64,000 nucleotides of DNA, taken from assembly GCA_011109175.1 (NCBI GenBank), contig RDEW01000076.1, positions 1 to 64,000 on the forward strand, given 5' to 3'. A model generated the notes under the pieces. That model saw only the letters and a program-made list of their open reading frames with translations. It was not told the origin of the DNA and searched no databases. Made by a program: the position numbers and the translations under genes. This document shows positions 32,828 to 43,990 of this stretch, piece by piece; position 1 is the first letter of the stretch; each line of letters starts with the position of its first letter. Origin of the DNA: Dicyema japonicum (Eukaryota > Dicyemida > Rhombozoa > Dicyemidae).

Positions 32828-34345
32828 ATACAGTCGAACCCCGGTGTGGGGCATCAAAGTGCCCCAAAAAGCGGGGGTGCCCTCCAAAACCGGGGTTTGG
32901 TTCAAACTATTGATTTATGGTTGATTTAACTTAAATTTTTGTTTACTTTGCGAAAAAGGAACTTCTTCACTTCTTCCTAAGTGTTTATAAAATAAGTTGT
33001 GATTTTTTGCTCTTTAGTTTGATAGATTTTTATTCAATGTTTTTATTCGATTTTTATTAATTAACAAATCATTATTTTTAAAGCATTTTTTTGAAATAAT
33101 CAGTCAATTTCAAATTTTTTTATTTCTTAGATCTTTTCCAAGTTGAAATCTAAACTCATAATATTTTTGTAATGTCTCAAAAGATGTATTTTGAGCTACA
33201 TTTTCTAACTTATCCATCATTTCATAAGTTTCTGATATCGTCGTTTTGTCCTCTGTGTCAACTCCATTATAAAACTCGCAACTCTTGACTAGATCTTCGT
33301 TTTCTTCAGATATTACTTCAGATACTATTTCTTCCAGGAGTTCTTCCACAATTTTTATCTTCAACTGATTCTTCTCTATTTTCCTCAATTTTCTTCCAAC
33401 AATTAATTATTGTTGCTTCTTTAACTTCCATCCACGCTTTTTTAACAAGTACCATAATCTGTCGCATATCTATATTTTTCAAAGATTTAAGATTAATTGT
33501 TGTATCTTCATCCAAATTGATCATAAAATCCATTAGGAAGTTTATGTACTTTAAAACACTTTATTATACCCATGTCTAAAGGTTGAATCAAAGATGTTGT
33601 GTTTTTCGGAAGAAAAAACAATTTAACATTCGAGTATTCTAATAAATAATGGCATGTAGCATTATCCATTATTAAAAGTATTTTTCTATCTCGTGAGAGA
33701 AAGTCGTCGTTAATCTTTGAAAGCCACATTTTGAAAATTTCTCTATTCATCCAGGAATTTGTGACGCTGCATATAAAATACCGAATTTTTCACAATCAAA
33801 ATCTATGTTAAAATATAATTAAGCAAACTTTTCATACAACGTGGTGATTTGTATTTTCCAATAACAAGGGGTCTTAATTTATTTCCTGCTGCATTACAGC
33901 AAAGGAGAACTGTTACTCTTTCTTTACTGAATTTTGTACCATGACATGTTTCTATAGATTCGACATAAGATCTTGAAGGAAATTTTTTAACATACAATGA
34001 TGTTTCATCACAGTTAAAAATATTTTCATGACCATAAGTTTTCAACAAATTATCGAATTGAAAGAAAAAATTTGCCAAATTACTTTTATCTGCTGAATTT
34101 TTTTCACCACAAATGGCTTTAAAAACCAGATCATGTCTCTTTTTAAATCTGTCTAACCAACCGTTTGAGGATTTAAAAGATGTTGAATAATTCAATTTTG
34201 TCGATATTTTTTTCGCGATGGCTTTGATTAAAGTACCCGAAATAGAAAAGGAATCATCCCTCAAACGACGAAAAGCATTAAAAGTTCTAGTTTGACGGAC
34301 ATTATTTAACCACTCATAAGTACGTTGAAAAATAATTTGAACAAA
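32828..34345 (-). mobile_element. Tigger/pogo-like DNA transposon, one end missing
   Basis: The terminal inverted repeat CAGTCGAACCCCGGTGTGGG at 32,828 is a pogo/Tigger-type end. The minus strand encodes the transposase in pieces: a DNA-binding helix region (SNGWLDRFKKRHDLVFKAI), the DDE nuclease with FNCDETSLYVKKFPSRSY, KERVTVLLCCNAAGNKLRPL and VIGKYKSPRCMKS, then ILLIMDNATCHYL and FFLPKNTTSLIQPLDMGIIK. Separate frames show at least three frameshifts. The far terminus is lost at about 34,350-34,375, where a LINE-A fragment begins. Confidence 0.8.
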
Positions 34346-34374
34346 AAATCAATAATATGAATTAAATTTAGGGC

Positions 34375-34500
34375 TCAATTGGACAAGGCGCTCTCAGAGC
34401 TGTTTCAGCAACCAGAATCGAATCTGCTTGAGGAGGATAGGGCGAGCAGGCAGGCGAAGAAAGTTGTTGATTGCTAAATATTAACTTTTTTGTTGGTTAA
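34375..34500 (+). mobile_element. LINE-A extreme 3' end
   Basis: LDKALSELFQQPESNLLEED then a stop and TAAATATTAACTTTTTTGTT, the same end as the copy at 13,420-13,560. A truncated insertion. Confidence 0.7.
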
Positions 34501-34586
34501 AATGAAGCTGAGTTGAATTAAATTTAAATTAATTATTTATTCCATAATTAATTTATTTTAATTTAAATAATACTGTTATTGATCTA

Positions 34587-35272
34587 ATGGGAAAAAGTGG
34601 CAGTTCTAGTTCAAGCAGTTCAAGCTCAAGCAGTTCTGGTGATGATAAACATCACAAAAAATCACATAAAAAACAAGGAAAAACATCCGACAAAAAATCA
34701 GAGAAAAAGCTAAGAAAAAAGTTAATTAAACAGGTGAAACAAAAATGACATTTTCTAGGGTTTGTTACCTTCCAGACTACAAGGGACCCATACCTTTCCA
34801 TTTGCTCAATCAACAAAATCCCTCCCAAAGTCCGGTTTTTCCATATTCCTCACATATGCATAATCCTCATGGAAATCCTGGACAAAGTCCTTATCCTGCT
34901 TCCCAAGGACATGGAGTCCAATATCCTCATGGAAATCCTGGACAAAGTCCTTATCCTGCCTCCCAAGGGCATGGAGTCCAATATCCTCATGGAAATCCTG
35001 GACAAAGTCCTTATCCTGCTTCCCAAGGGCATGGAGTCCAATATCCTCATGGAACTGCTGGACAGAATCCTAACTTCTACGGACATAATCAAAGTGATTC
35101 CGGGTACCAATACCAGGGTCAGCCATATCCCCCTGGAATGTGTCCAATGGGAGAGTCAATCCCTCGGCTCCAAAATATCCTTTCAAAAATCCCAACAAGT
35201 GTAATCCCGAATTCCCAAAGGATTACAAATATAACCCTTAACCTTAGTTATTCGTTAATATTAACCTCTTAA
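34587..35272 (+). CDS. Ser/Lys-rich protein with Pro-Gly-Tyr-Gln repeats
   Basis: The ATG at 34587 opens MGKSGSSSSSSSSSSSSSG, followed by a His/Lys-rich stretch (DDKHHKKSHKKQGKTSDKK). A 38-nt GT...AG intron (34721-34758) joins in frame to VCYLPDYKGPIPFHLLNQ and three and a half identical 20-residue repeats (PHGNPGQSPYPASQGHGVQY), then YQYQGQPYPPGMCPMG and a short tail; 215 residues. The XYPPX/PGQ composition is typical of flexible membrane- or calcium-associated tails (as before annexin or penta-EF-hand cores), but no folded domain follows, so function is unknown. A 25-nt intron (34734-34758) is also possible but would end the frame before the repeats. Confidence 0.5.
34861..35070 (+). repeat. 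Exact 60-bp coding tandem repeat, 3.5 copies
   Basis: Units start at 34861, 34921 and 34981, with a partial fourth at 35041. They differ by one to three bases and lie inside the gene above. The period is 20 codons. Confidence 0.95.
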
Positions 35273-35274
35273 AG

Positions 35275-35850
35275 TAGCACAGTGGAATATTTGTTATAAT
35301 TTGGACACGTGGACTCTTACTTCACATTCACTCTAAGACATTAAGCTTCTCCTATAATGGATGAAATAGAAAATGATCTTTATGATATAAGGGCAGAGAC
35401 CAATAGACCGGTCCCCATTAGAAGAGGTCGAAAGTTTGATTTTTAATATTAATGCTAAAATGAGATTTTGGGAATCAATTTAGCTTTAGAGGCCCGTTGA
35501 CAGGTCTCCAAGATAGAAGAGGTCGAACTTCAATCCACATTAAAAATTATTATTAAGGGTGGCTACTCTTAAAATTGAAAGCGCATATCCCCTCACGATT
35601 TGAAGGAAATACTCTCAATGAGCCATCTCCTTTCTTGGTTATCTCTTTCCTCTCGCAATAAACGACCTGATACAATTCACCGGATTGGTGAGCTACTCTC
35701 GATGATCCTCAAGGTTACGGTTGCGACCGGTTCAAAGATGTACTTTGAGACTTTCGTGTTTTTAATGGTTTCGCCCTTCTCAAAAGTTGGTCCTGCATGA
35801 GTTGCCTTCAATCAAGATTTGAGGAAGAAAAGCCATCAACATAAGTAGCG
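35275..35850. other. No clear gene; one short open frame
   Basis: An ATG at about 35,357 opens a 29-codon frame (MDEIENDLYDIRAETNRPV...) that may continue over a short intron, but I cannot extend it. A motif AAGAGGTCGAA occurs twice (35,422 and 35,517). Confidence 0.3.
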
Positions 35851-35852
35851 TT

Positions 35853-36095
35853 TCAAGCGAGGTATTTACCACCTTTCCGTGGAAAAAAGGTTGCCCTGTC
35901 AGGTCTTTTGTTTGCTGAGTACAGTTTAGGAGGCTTCCAGTCTATAATTTTATTGTTGGTTCTATTCTTCTGATAATTTTCAGTGGTCCACCGGCAAAAG
36001 TGAGGACGGAGACCAATTACATCAACCTTTTTGCCGCATCTACAACTATGGGTCAACAAAAACATCCAATTTTCTACAACTGCTTGAGCCATGCG
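35853..36095 (-). mobile_element. LINE-B Cys/His-block fragment
   Basis: The minus strand reads AQAVVENWMFLLTHSCRCGK and VDVIGLRPHFCRWTTENYQ, aligning with the CQCG...GLHPLSCRK block of the 15.4 kb copy. Confidence 0.5.
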
Positions 36096-36099
36096 TGCT

Positions 36100-36855
36100 A
36101 GTGGTTCAACTTTCGATCAGTATATGTGGAGTAGGATCTGGCCTGAGACCTGTAGAAGAATTGACTGAAGAGAGGAAAGTCGCTAGGGAGAATTAAAGTG
36201 ATGAGAGGATCCCAACTCCTCCAACTCGAATAGTAGCTTACATTATATTCAGCCAGTTTCATCAAGAAAAATCTTCATTATTTCCATAGCAGCCCTTAGG
36301 GTCTCCTCCATGGTTCCCAAGAGGCCCATGTTCGTGAGATAAAAAATCTCGGTTTTTCTTCGCGGGCTGCAAAAAATTTTTAAGAAAACTAAAATTTGTT
36401 AACTAAAATTAATGTGAGAATTGAATCTGCTTTCCTTTTACTATTCTTTCAAACAGGGACTCAGTTTTGATGACGACGTACGTAAGGGATGCATAAGATG
36501 TTCATCAGTTAATTGATTGGAAAATTTGGTTTTGATCCCTGGAGTCTGCTTAACATAGCTTCACAAACATACGTTGATACATACGCATTTGTAACCAAAT
36601 TTGGGTATTTTAAAATTGAAATTCTACTCCAAAATTCTAATAGTTGACTTTTCTTAAATATTGCGGTGAGTTCTATATCCGACTTTAACACGTTTTTCAG
36701 ACATCACAAAGAATATTAATGATGTTAATTAAATTTTATTGCAAAAAATATTTAATATAAAAACAATATTTAAAATATGTAAATTTTTTATAATTTTAAG
36801 CGGGCCCGGCCTAAGTAGCAGCAGGCCGCAAGCGGAGAGCCGCTGTCTTAGTTTA
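36100..36855. other. No gene recognised
   Basis: AT-rich, with one GC-rich island at 36,800-36,840 (GCGGGCCCGGCC and GCGGAGAGCCGC) of unknown meaning. Confidence 0.35.
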
Positions 36856-36860
36856 TTCCC

Positions 36861-37112
36861 ATGCACTTAGGATTATTGGGGGGGTCCATTGCCCTAACTC
36901 TGTTCATTCTCGGAATAGGAATGTTCTTCTGCTCTTTTGAACGTGGTCCTCCAAACAATGTGTTGGAGAATCTGAGAAGACTAATACTCCAACTAGAAAG
37001 CCTCAGTTTAACACCGAACATCGAAAGACAAATCATTCTACAACCCACCAGCCTGAAGTACTCGGATGCTCCCTTACCGAGCGAAAAATTAGTGACTCCC
37101 TTAAGACAGTAA
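36861..37112 (+). CDS. Small putative single-pass membrane protein, 83 residues (weak)
   Basis: The open frame MHLGLLGGSIALTLFILGIG has an N-terminal hydrophobic segment, then a polar part (NNVLENLRRLILQLESLSL). It is preceded by the GC-rich island. It could equally be LINE ORF1 debris, since frames after 37,112 look coding but are broken. No family recognised. Confidence 0.25.
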   Translation: MHLGLLGGSIALTLFILGIGMFFCSFERGPPNNVLENLRRLILQLESLSLTPNIERQIILQPTSLKYSDAPLPSEKLVTPLRQ

Positions 37113-37114
37113 AG

Positions 37115-37950
37115 CAACTAAGGAAAACATTCGCACGTCGGAATGCTGGTCATACATATTTCCTTTCTTAATGAGGAACGCTTCAAAAACTGAACAAGGT
37201 CTTTCGCGATACATCTTGTTTTTTGAGAATGCAACAGCTCGAATCAATCGACTCCCGTTTTAAATCCACTACCGAAATCTAACGAACTGTGATCAATAAC
37301 TCTACTTATTCTATCTCATCCCAAATTGATACCTTATCTGAACTCCTGTCAACCCTTACCGAATCACAAAAATACAAAATATTCAGATGATAGGCCACCG
37401 GAAAGGTAAAAGCTAAATGAGGCAGAAAGACTTAAAAATAGCGAAATTATGTCGTAAAATGTGCACTGGAGTAGTTCGAATTTATTTCGCTGCCCCACAC
37501 TGGAATATGGGAAAAGGCCCGTTGGTGTTTCAACCTTTCTGTTCAAGAAGAAACCACTATTATGAAGCGTCACATGTGTCGACTCCCTATCTCCTGGTAT
37601 CTATGGAGATACGGCAACTAAGCTAAAGAAAATAAACATTGGTTTTTTTCGACCAGTTCACATTCTGATTTAATGTTGTCGAGACAACTTGAGTGATGAA
37701 TAAGAAGCCTTACGACTCAGAATTCGAGATATCTTGATTCATTTTGGAATTACATTTTAATAACAATTTATCACTTATATCAGCCTTTAGTCATAATTAC
37801 GTATCACTGATAAAACAGTGGCTTCAGATAAGAGTTTCCATTACTTAAACCCACCTTTGGCAGAACTCACTTTATTTTAAAAAGAGTAATGTTAATTAAT
37901 CCAAGACATATCCAAGATAATGTTTGACTTCTCATTCGTTTCGTCTTGTT
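37115..37950. other. No gene recognised; possible LINE 5' debris
   Basis: Scattered broken frames (ISDSLKTVKQLRKTFARRN near 37,085-37,145; GKRPVGVSTFLFKKKP near 37,510) have the look of a decayed retrotransposon leader, without a diagnostic motif. Confidence 0.3.
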
Positions 37951-37954
37951 TGTG

Positions 37955-38130
37955 TCTGACTCCTGAAGACAATCCAGTTCCGCAGTGATAAGACACTGAT
38001 GTCACTCGTCAACTCCAAAGCATCGTAGATGCGTGGAACCTTCGACCGAATGGACAGCAGCGAGATTCTAACCAGGGACCTCATGATTCTGGTGCGGAAC
38101 TCACTACACCAAGTTTTTTTCACAGCAATA
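37955..38130 (-). mobile_element. tRNA-derived SINE
   Basis: The minus strand starts with an A-box-like TGGTGTAGTGAGTTCCGC and a B-box-like GGTTAGAATCTCGCTGCT. It then has the shared body GAAGGTTCCACGCATCTACG, ATGC, GACGAGTGACATCAGTG and GCGGAACTGGATTGTCT. The body is nearly the same as in the copy at 44.1 kb, the head less so. Confidence 0.7.
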
Positions 38131-38585
38131 ACCCACACTTACAAGAGCCTCTGCAAGATTAAAGAATCCTCATTAATTAAAGGTCACCATATCTTGAGAT
38201 CATCAATTCCGATAAAGTCGCTTTAAAACCCTGGTTTGACACTCACTTATATTTTATTTCATGAATTTTCGCTCTCCTCTAAGTCTGGGGTCCTTAACAT
38301 TGCTTTTACATAAAAATCATTTTCACCCCATTTTGAGTGACTCACTGGAACTTTAAGGTGACAGACGCTAGGGTCACAAGAAACCCCAAGTTCTGAGCGA
38401 AGGAATTGTCGGATTCATAAAGTACCCATTCGTACGTTCACACCCCATCCGTTCCAAAATCCAAGTAAATTTGGGGATCATCCAAACTGCATACAAGGTT
38501 AACCGATTCCTTAAGGGTTACCCATAATTTAAATATTTCAGAGAAAATTCATTAAATTAAAGATATCGTCCAAATAGGTTGATTA
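38131..38585. other. No gene recognised
   Basis: AT-rich 3' flank of the acid phosphatase gene; nothing supportable. Confidence 0.35.
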
Positions 38586-39851
38586 CTATTCCGATAACTC
38601 TGGATTGCATTCTTCCTCTAAATTATAAGGAATCGCTTCATAAAGAAGAGCTTCAAATCTGTCCAGTTCGCAGAGCTTCCCGCAACCTGAATAGACTCCG
38701 TCACAAACTACCCGGAATTTGAAGAACGCTGATATTCTTACTGGTCATCCTGTAGATGATTCGTACATACCACGTGGAATGAATTTCGTGCAACTCCACA
38801 AAAATACACGCGGCAAACTCCGGCAAGGTTCCATTGAAGACTCTCATCGCCCCCAAAAGTGACATGACCGTTCGATCGTGCTAAACTCAGCAATATTTGA
38901 CCAACCCCTGAATAGATAGTCGCCTACCGATTAATTCCGGCATTATTTGCCCTTCTGTCCTTCATTGAATTTATGATACTCTTCAAAAGCGGTCCTTCAT
39001 TTAGCAAATCCTAACCCCCACGAAATCGTTTCAATTCGACGTTGTTCTCAAAAATCATGTGATTTAGAGAAGCCAATTCTCTTAGCTTTCCTAACATTGA
39101 GTCGTCAAGCCAATCCGGCATCGACAGGCCTTCGGCTTTCTTAAATCAGAAAAGTGGGTACATCGCAGTAAATGTTTCAAAATATGAGTGAATTCTGGAA
39201 ATGGGAGATACGAATATCCCGCTAATTTAGAAACCCTCGAAATGAATTCCTAATTGTCGAAGACATTACACCTGATTTTCCCCGTCGACCTTATTTATCA
39301 AAGGCTGTGACTTTTCTAGCAGTTTATCATAGTCGGGGCATGGATAATCCATGTGTATAACCTATCCTTCACATTGAGGCGTATAAACCTTATCCTCAAC
39401 CTTGGGGATAGTATGAACTGGAATGGGTCTCCAATTCAGACTGGGGTTCCAGATTTGATCTCCAGTTGGGGGATACAAACCAGCCAAATTAGCCAGGGCA
39501 CTCATGATGGTTCGTTCTTTGTCGGAAGACAGTATTTGTATGTCAGATAAATTATAGGGAACTAAAAAGGGATACGATTCCCTGATGAATTGTCCCAGCT
39601 CGTGATGCATTGCTATTCCATTCTGCTATCTCACACAAATTGTCAAACGTTTGTGAGTTGTCCAAAACCACGTTTCCAGTGATCTATATGCTTATTGGAG
39701 GGGAACAAGTCCCATCCGACTATTGGACTTCGAGCTCCGTGTCTATAAATCTAGAATTTATATTTTTTATTACAATGTTTAAAAATCTCAAAGTTTCAGA
39801 GTGCTTACATTTTCCGGAATCTAAGAATAAAAAAGGGACTAATAAAATCAT
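38586..39851 (-). CDS. Histidine acid phosphatase (prostatic/lysosomal acid phosphatase family)
   Basis: The family is secreted or lysosomal and removes phosphate by a phosphohistidine mechanism. The ATG at 39851 begins a signal peptide (MILLVPFLFLDSG), then ETLRFLNIIYRHGARSPIVG with the catalytic RHGxRxP. Seven introns of 21-26 nt (39751-39773, 39623-39648, 39367-39388, 39250-39271, 38995-39015, 38881-38905, 38687-38711) join the exons. Later motifs match human ACPP in order: HHELGQFIRESY, TIMSALANLAGLYPP, WNPSLNWRPIPVHTIP, LRELASL, the catalytic-acid pair in YSGHDRTV, and the end PGCGKLCELDRFEALLYEAI...EEECNPE. Length is about 367 residues, as expected. One base is missing near 39,352 and one near 39,138, and a TAG sits in frame at 38924-38926. 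So it is a young pseudogene or carries base-call errors. Confidence 0.9.
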
Positions 39852-39899
39852 GTTTTCTATCAATTTGATATTCAATATTTATTAAATTTTTGGTTTCTT

Positions 39900-40045
39900 T
39901 TATTAAAAAAGAAATTTTTATATTAATTATAATAAATATTAAAAACTCATTAAACCTAACAACAACAATAAAATATAAAAATATTAATTTTATATTTTTA
40001 TTTAATCGGGCTTTATTTAATCATCAAATAAATAAATATTTTAAC
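39900..40045. other. AT-rich spacer
   Basis: Nearly pure A/T, between the phosphatase start and the LINE-A 3' end; no motif. Confidence 0.4.
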
Positions 40046-40049
40046 AATT

Positions 40050-40700
40050 ATCAACCTTCTTAGCTTGCTGTTCGCCAGCCTCCTCAGACAGGTTCAATTC
40101 TGGCCGTTTAAACATCTCCGAGAGAGCATTTCCTAGCTGTGCCCTCTGCTCATATGGTATCTCCGGGATCTGCCTCCTATACTCCTGCGTCAGGCTCTCT
40201 AGAATTCGCTTTAAAACAGTGGACTGTAGGCATGACTAGAGCTTCCTATCTACCCGAACTGTTTTAGATGACCCTCATGGTACTTTGTTCCAATTCCTTC
40301 TCATGTCACTACTATTGGAACAACGAAGACCTTGAAATCAAGTATCTGCACCATCTCGTTTGCAAGCACTTCATATTTCCTTTTTCTACCTCCACAGTCT
40401 GCAAACGGTCTTTGTGCGTAATGCTGATAAGGACTTGGCCAGACTCCTTATCGTGTACCACAATATCCGATCTATTGTGCTTGACGATCACCGAGGTTCA
40501 GACAACACTGTCCACTTTTATCTGGACTCTGGAAATAGACGTGGCAGAGCATGGATCCGCATCGTGTGGATAAATGATTAACCGACATGTTATTCGACTT
40601 AGAATGGGGACATGTATTTGTTGATCGACCCAAAAAAATATTGCGGTCTTGCATATACGTGTACAACGCCTCCGATCGTAGTGAGTTGTCACCATATTTT
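40050..40700 (-). mobile_element. LINE-A 3' half, internal deletion
   Basis: The minus strand gives SVNHLSTRCGSMLCHV, then skips to VIVKHNRSDIVVHDKESGQV, ITHKDRLQTVEVEK and the Gln/Glu-rich end. The segment corresponding to HDYVWKHNEVVRN is deleted. Several frame breaks. The ending matches the copies at 13.5 and 34.5 kb. SDIVVHD...VLI preserves the (P)D of the endonuclease-like motif lost in the 13 kb copy. Confidence 0.65.
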
Positions 40701-40704
40701 AGCC

Positions 40705-41140
40705 ATCACGTGGTAAATATAGTTTCTCCTTATCGGCTGCCAGCACATGGAAACAGTTTTCTCTGAGTACCCCACGGTTCATAACATCAATCTCATCATA
40801 CTCTTTGTGTGTTCTCTAGGACTCTTACTAACTCGCTACGTAAAACAGTTCCAACCCCCTTTGTACCCAAGCCGTTCTTTCAAAAACATCTGCAAAGGTA
40901 TCTGTCTCTGGTTGTACATGAGATTTAGTCACTCTCGCTGAAAACGATCTACTCTTACGGATTGTTGTTTCTGAGTGTTAGGTAATAAAATAGAAAATAT
41001 CACAACACACCACCAAACAGTTAGATGATCCAAATTTTTTCAATTAGATGTACCACCCTTCATCTTGTTCAGAGATACTGGAAGACCCTTCTCGAGCTTC
41101 ACAGGAAATTGATTGGAGAAAAAAACTTCTGAGCCAGCCA
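40705..41140. other. No gene recognised
   Basis: A short open stretch at 40,747-40,941 has a hydrophobic block (NLIILFVCSLGLLL) but no supporting context. Confidence 0.3.
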
Positions 41141-41142
41141 AT

Positions 41143-41720
41143 TTAGATTTTTTCCTTCTTCAGAAATGGAGTGAACCCGGTTTTACGGCTAAAATTGTAA
41201 GTAGGATTGATCATAACCTGTAGTGCTCCATAAACCTGTGCCAACAAGCAGAGTTCACTTATATAGTGAATTGACTCTGGGACGTATATTCTAGCAACAA
41301 CAATCTCTATGCAACAGAGGGATATCTCACAGTCAGTGCAATGCTCTGAGCTTTGAGAAGGATTCGTCCAAATTGTAAGGAGTCCTCTGGAGGAGAGCAC
41401 GTAAAACATCTAGTTCTGAGAACTCATTTTGATTGTTTGGTTTCCATGGGTCATATAGTTCTTTAGTCTTGTTAGAAAGCTCAAGAATACCTCTAAAATT
41501 GCAGGTACTCGACGAGGTGTAATAAAAATTGTTGGCTCCACTTTATTTCGCGGTCTGAAGTGGAAAGTTTGTATGTTGATGTTGCTGCCAATGATAAATG
41601 GTGGTTGATTGTCAACCAGTCGTACACATCATCCACTTTATTTGAGCTTTTCACAGTTTCTGGTCACAACGATAAGGTCATCTGCATATGGTAGTAACTT
41701 TATTATTCTAGAAATCCGGG
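41143..41720 (-). mobile_element. LINE RT fragment
   Basis: The minus strand begins KLLPYADDLIVVTRNCEKLK, a catalytic YADD box. It is followed by broken frames, including an 88-codon stretch at 41,143-41,409 with no known motif. Probably LINE-C. Confidence 0.5.
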
Positions 41721-42235
41721 ACATTTATTGATTTTGATAATCAAAATCCGGGACAAAAAAAATTTCACAGAAAAACAAGGAAATATCTTTATTTAAAATT
41801 AACTAATAAAGTCGATTATATTTTTGAACAGACTGTACTTTATCTAGAAATTTTTGATTTAAAAAATCAATGCTCAAATTACAACTCAATGATGATTTGA
41901 GGGTTTCTTCTTTCATTCGACCTCTTTCATTTGACCAAGTGGAATTATTCTTTCTACAGGAGCAGTAGTGCCGGGTAAGCAAAAACATATTCATAATTTT
42001 AATAAAATTAAAATTTGAATACTCTTCTCATTAAAATATTTACAAACATGCAGCCAAATTATCCTGATTAGTTATCCATTCCTTACCATGCATTCAGCGG
42101 TATGATCGTTTCCACATTTTTAAGAAATTAATATTTCTTCTTAATTGCTTGATTAGAAATACAGAAATACAGTTTGACGTGACAGGCATCACAAACAATT
42201 TTTAAATTACGTGCTATATTAATTCAAATTTAATA

Positions 42236-43990
42236 CAGTAAACACTCATTAATCCGAACTTCAATAATCCGAATTTTTTGATGAGTCAGCGAAATTTTAC
42301 CAAGCGTCCTTATTAACAGGCTTCAATAAACCGAAACTTCATAATCCGCAATACGAAAGACATTTATTAAAAATTTCGAATTAATTTAAAATCTTAGAGT
42401 GCCACGTGGTTAGAAAGAGGACCGAAATTCCTATTGCACGGAAAAGAAAGAATTCAAAATGACTATAATTATTTATTCCTAATTCTTCGAAAAAAAAAAT
42501 ATCCCATATCTGTGAAATAAAAATTAAACTTTATTTGGGAATTTCGAAACTCAAAAATTCTCAAAAACATGAAAAACTGGAAAACTCTGAACATGGTAAT
42601 TCGCTTGTTGAATGGATTTCAAGATAAATGCAATCAACGGTGTCATTGATATCATCATTTCAAATGCTAAGGTACTTGGTGAAAAGGTCGTATCAATGAT
42701 CTGGAATTTAGTAAAGGCAACACAGATTCAAAGGAAGATTTAATTTAAACTAAAAGTTTTTCACGGAGAAACCAAAAACCTTGACAAGATGAAATTAATT
42801 TGAATTGAAAAATATGATCGATAAGTTAAAAGAAATTGTCCCTGACGTATTGCTAAACATGGATGAAACTGAATTTTTTTTTAAATCTTTCCCTTTAGAA
42901 CGATTTCATATAAAAATAATAGGGATAAAGCAATCAAATGTGAAAATTACTATAGCTAAAGCAACTGGAATACTAAAAACTAAATATTTGTTATTTGGCA
43001 AGTCAAAAACCGAGATGTATAAAAGATTTTGACTTAGAAAATTATTTACTATGCAAATAAAAGGGTTTGGATGACAAGATAACTTTTTAATGTTTTCATC
43101 AGTCATCTTAGCGATGAATTAAAACTTTTTATTTATAAAAGGAGAGTAAACGGTTATATAGCGGCTGCCCTGACTGCGTGGCTATTCCCTATCAGGATAG
43201 CGAGCGAGATTTGCTCAAATAACCAGCAACACTCACGAGGGTCTCCTGTTGCGATCCGATTCCCTAGACGACTCAAGAATTCCAGCGTCGCAGGCGCAAG
43301 GGAACCAGACGTCTCAATGGAGAGTGGGACAAACAAAAAGTCCTTGGGTCGGACCGCGTACTTTTCCCGTTTCATCTTCTCTGCCTTCTCAACGGTAGAA
43401 CAGACTCCATTCCTAATGGGAATTAAAATATTAAGGAAAAAGTTCTTTTTACTGATAGATAATACTTTTCAACGAAATTTTTTGAAAATTAAAATTTTAT
43501 TTATTCCAAAAAACAAAACATCTTCAACCAATGAATTCAGGCATAATCAAGAACTTTAATCATTATTGTAAAAAAGGCTTATTTTGGATTGTGTGGAAGT
43601 TCTTGATTTGGAAAAATAAATTTTGTGAATTTACGGAAGGCCATCATTATGATATCTCACGCATGAAGTAAAGAAGACACAATAAAAATTGTTTCAAAAA
43701 GATATGGGGAATTTAATGTCTTGATTAATTTGCTAATGAAGATATCATGCAAGATCCTGTTTTGAATGAATACAAAAAAAACTAAAAGAACTTGCTAATG
43801 AAAAAAAAACTCAAACAGAAATGCTCGACGAGAACGAAATCTTTTTTATGTAGATTACTATGTCGACGAAAAAATTATTGGTGCTGAAAATGGAGAGATT
43901 ATTACTATTTATGAAAAGAAATTAGTACATTTATTTCCTTCACAATCCGAAAGGCATCTAACTTTTTTTGTTCGGATTAATGAGGGTTTA
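42236..43990 (+). mobile_element. Second Tigger/pogo-like transposon, with a LINE-B insertion inside
   Basis: The left terminus is CAGTAAACACTCATTAATCC (42,236); the right end near 43,966-43,985 is its inverted match (GGATTAATGAGGGTTTA). The transposase remnant reads VPDVLLNMDETEFFFKSFPL, KITIAKATGILKTKYLLFGK and SKTEMYKRF. After the LINE-B insertion it continues with KFFLLIDNTFQRNFLKIKIL, FIPKNKTSST and MNSGIIKNFNHYCKK. All of these are DDE-domain blocks of Tigger transposases. Frames are broken throughout. Confidence 0.75.
43140..43410 (-). mobile_element. LINE-B 3' end nested in the Tigger element
   Basis: The minus strand is open over 73 codons: KYAVRPKDFLFVPLSIETSG, ATLEFLSRLGNRIATGD, then FEQISLAILIGNSHAVRAA. 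This is the natural C-terminus of LINE-B. It splits the two halves of the Tigger DDE domain, so it inserted after the Tigger element. Confidence 0.75.

Noticed and set aside
34850-35204. Alternative frames through the 60-bp repeats
   Set aside because: They are open only because the repeat period is a multiple of three; the PGQY-rich frame alone has sensible flanks.
35357-35446. Small gene MDEIENDLYDIRAETNRPV
   Set aside because: Only 29 codons; no extension by a short intron could be supported.
41143-41409. Unknown 88-codon protein gene on the minus strand
   Set aside because: It follows directly on an RT YADD block in the same strand and lacks a start context, so more likely element debris.
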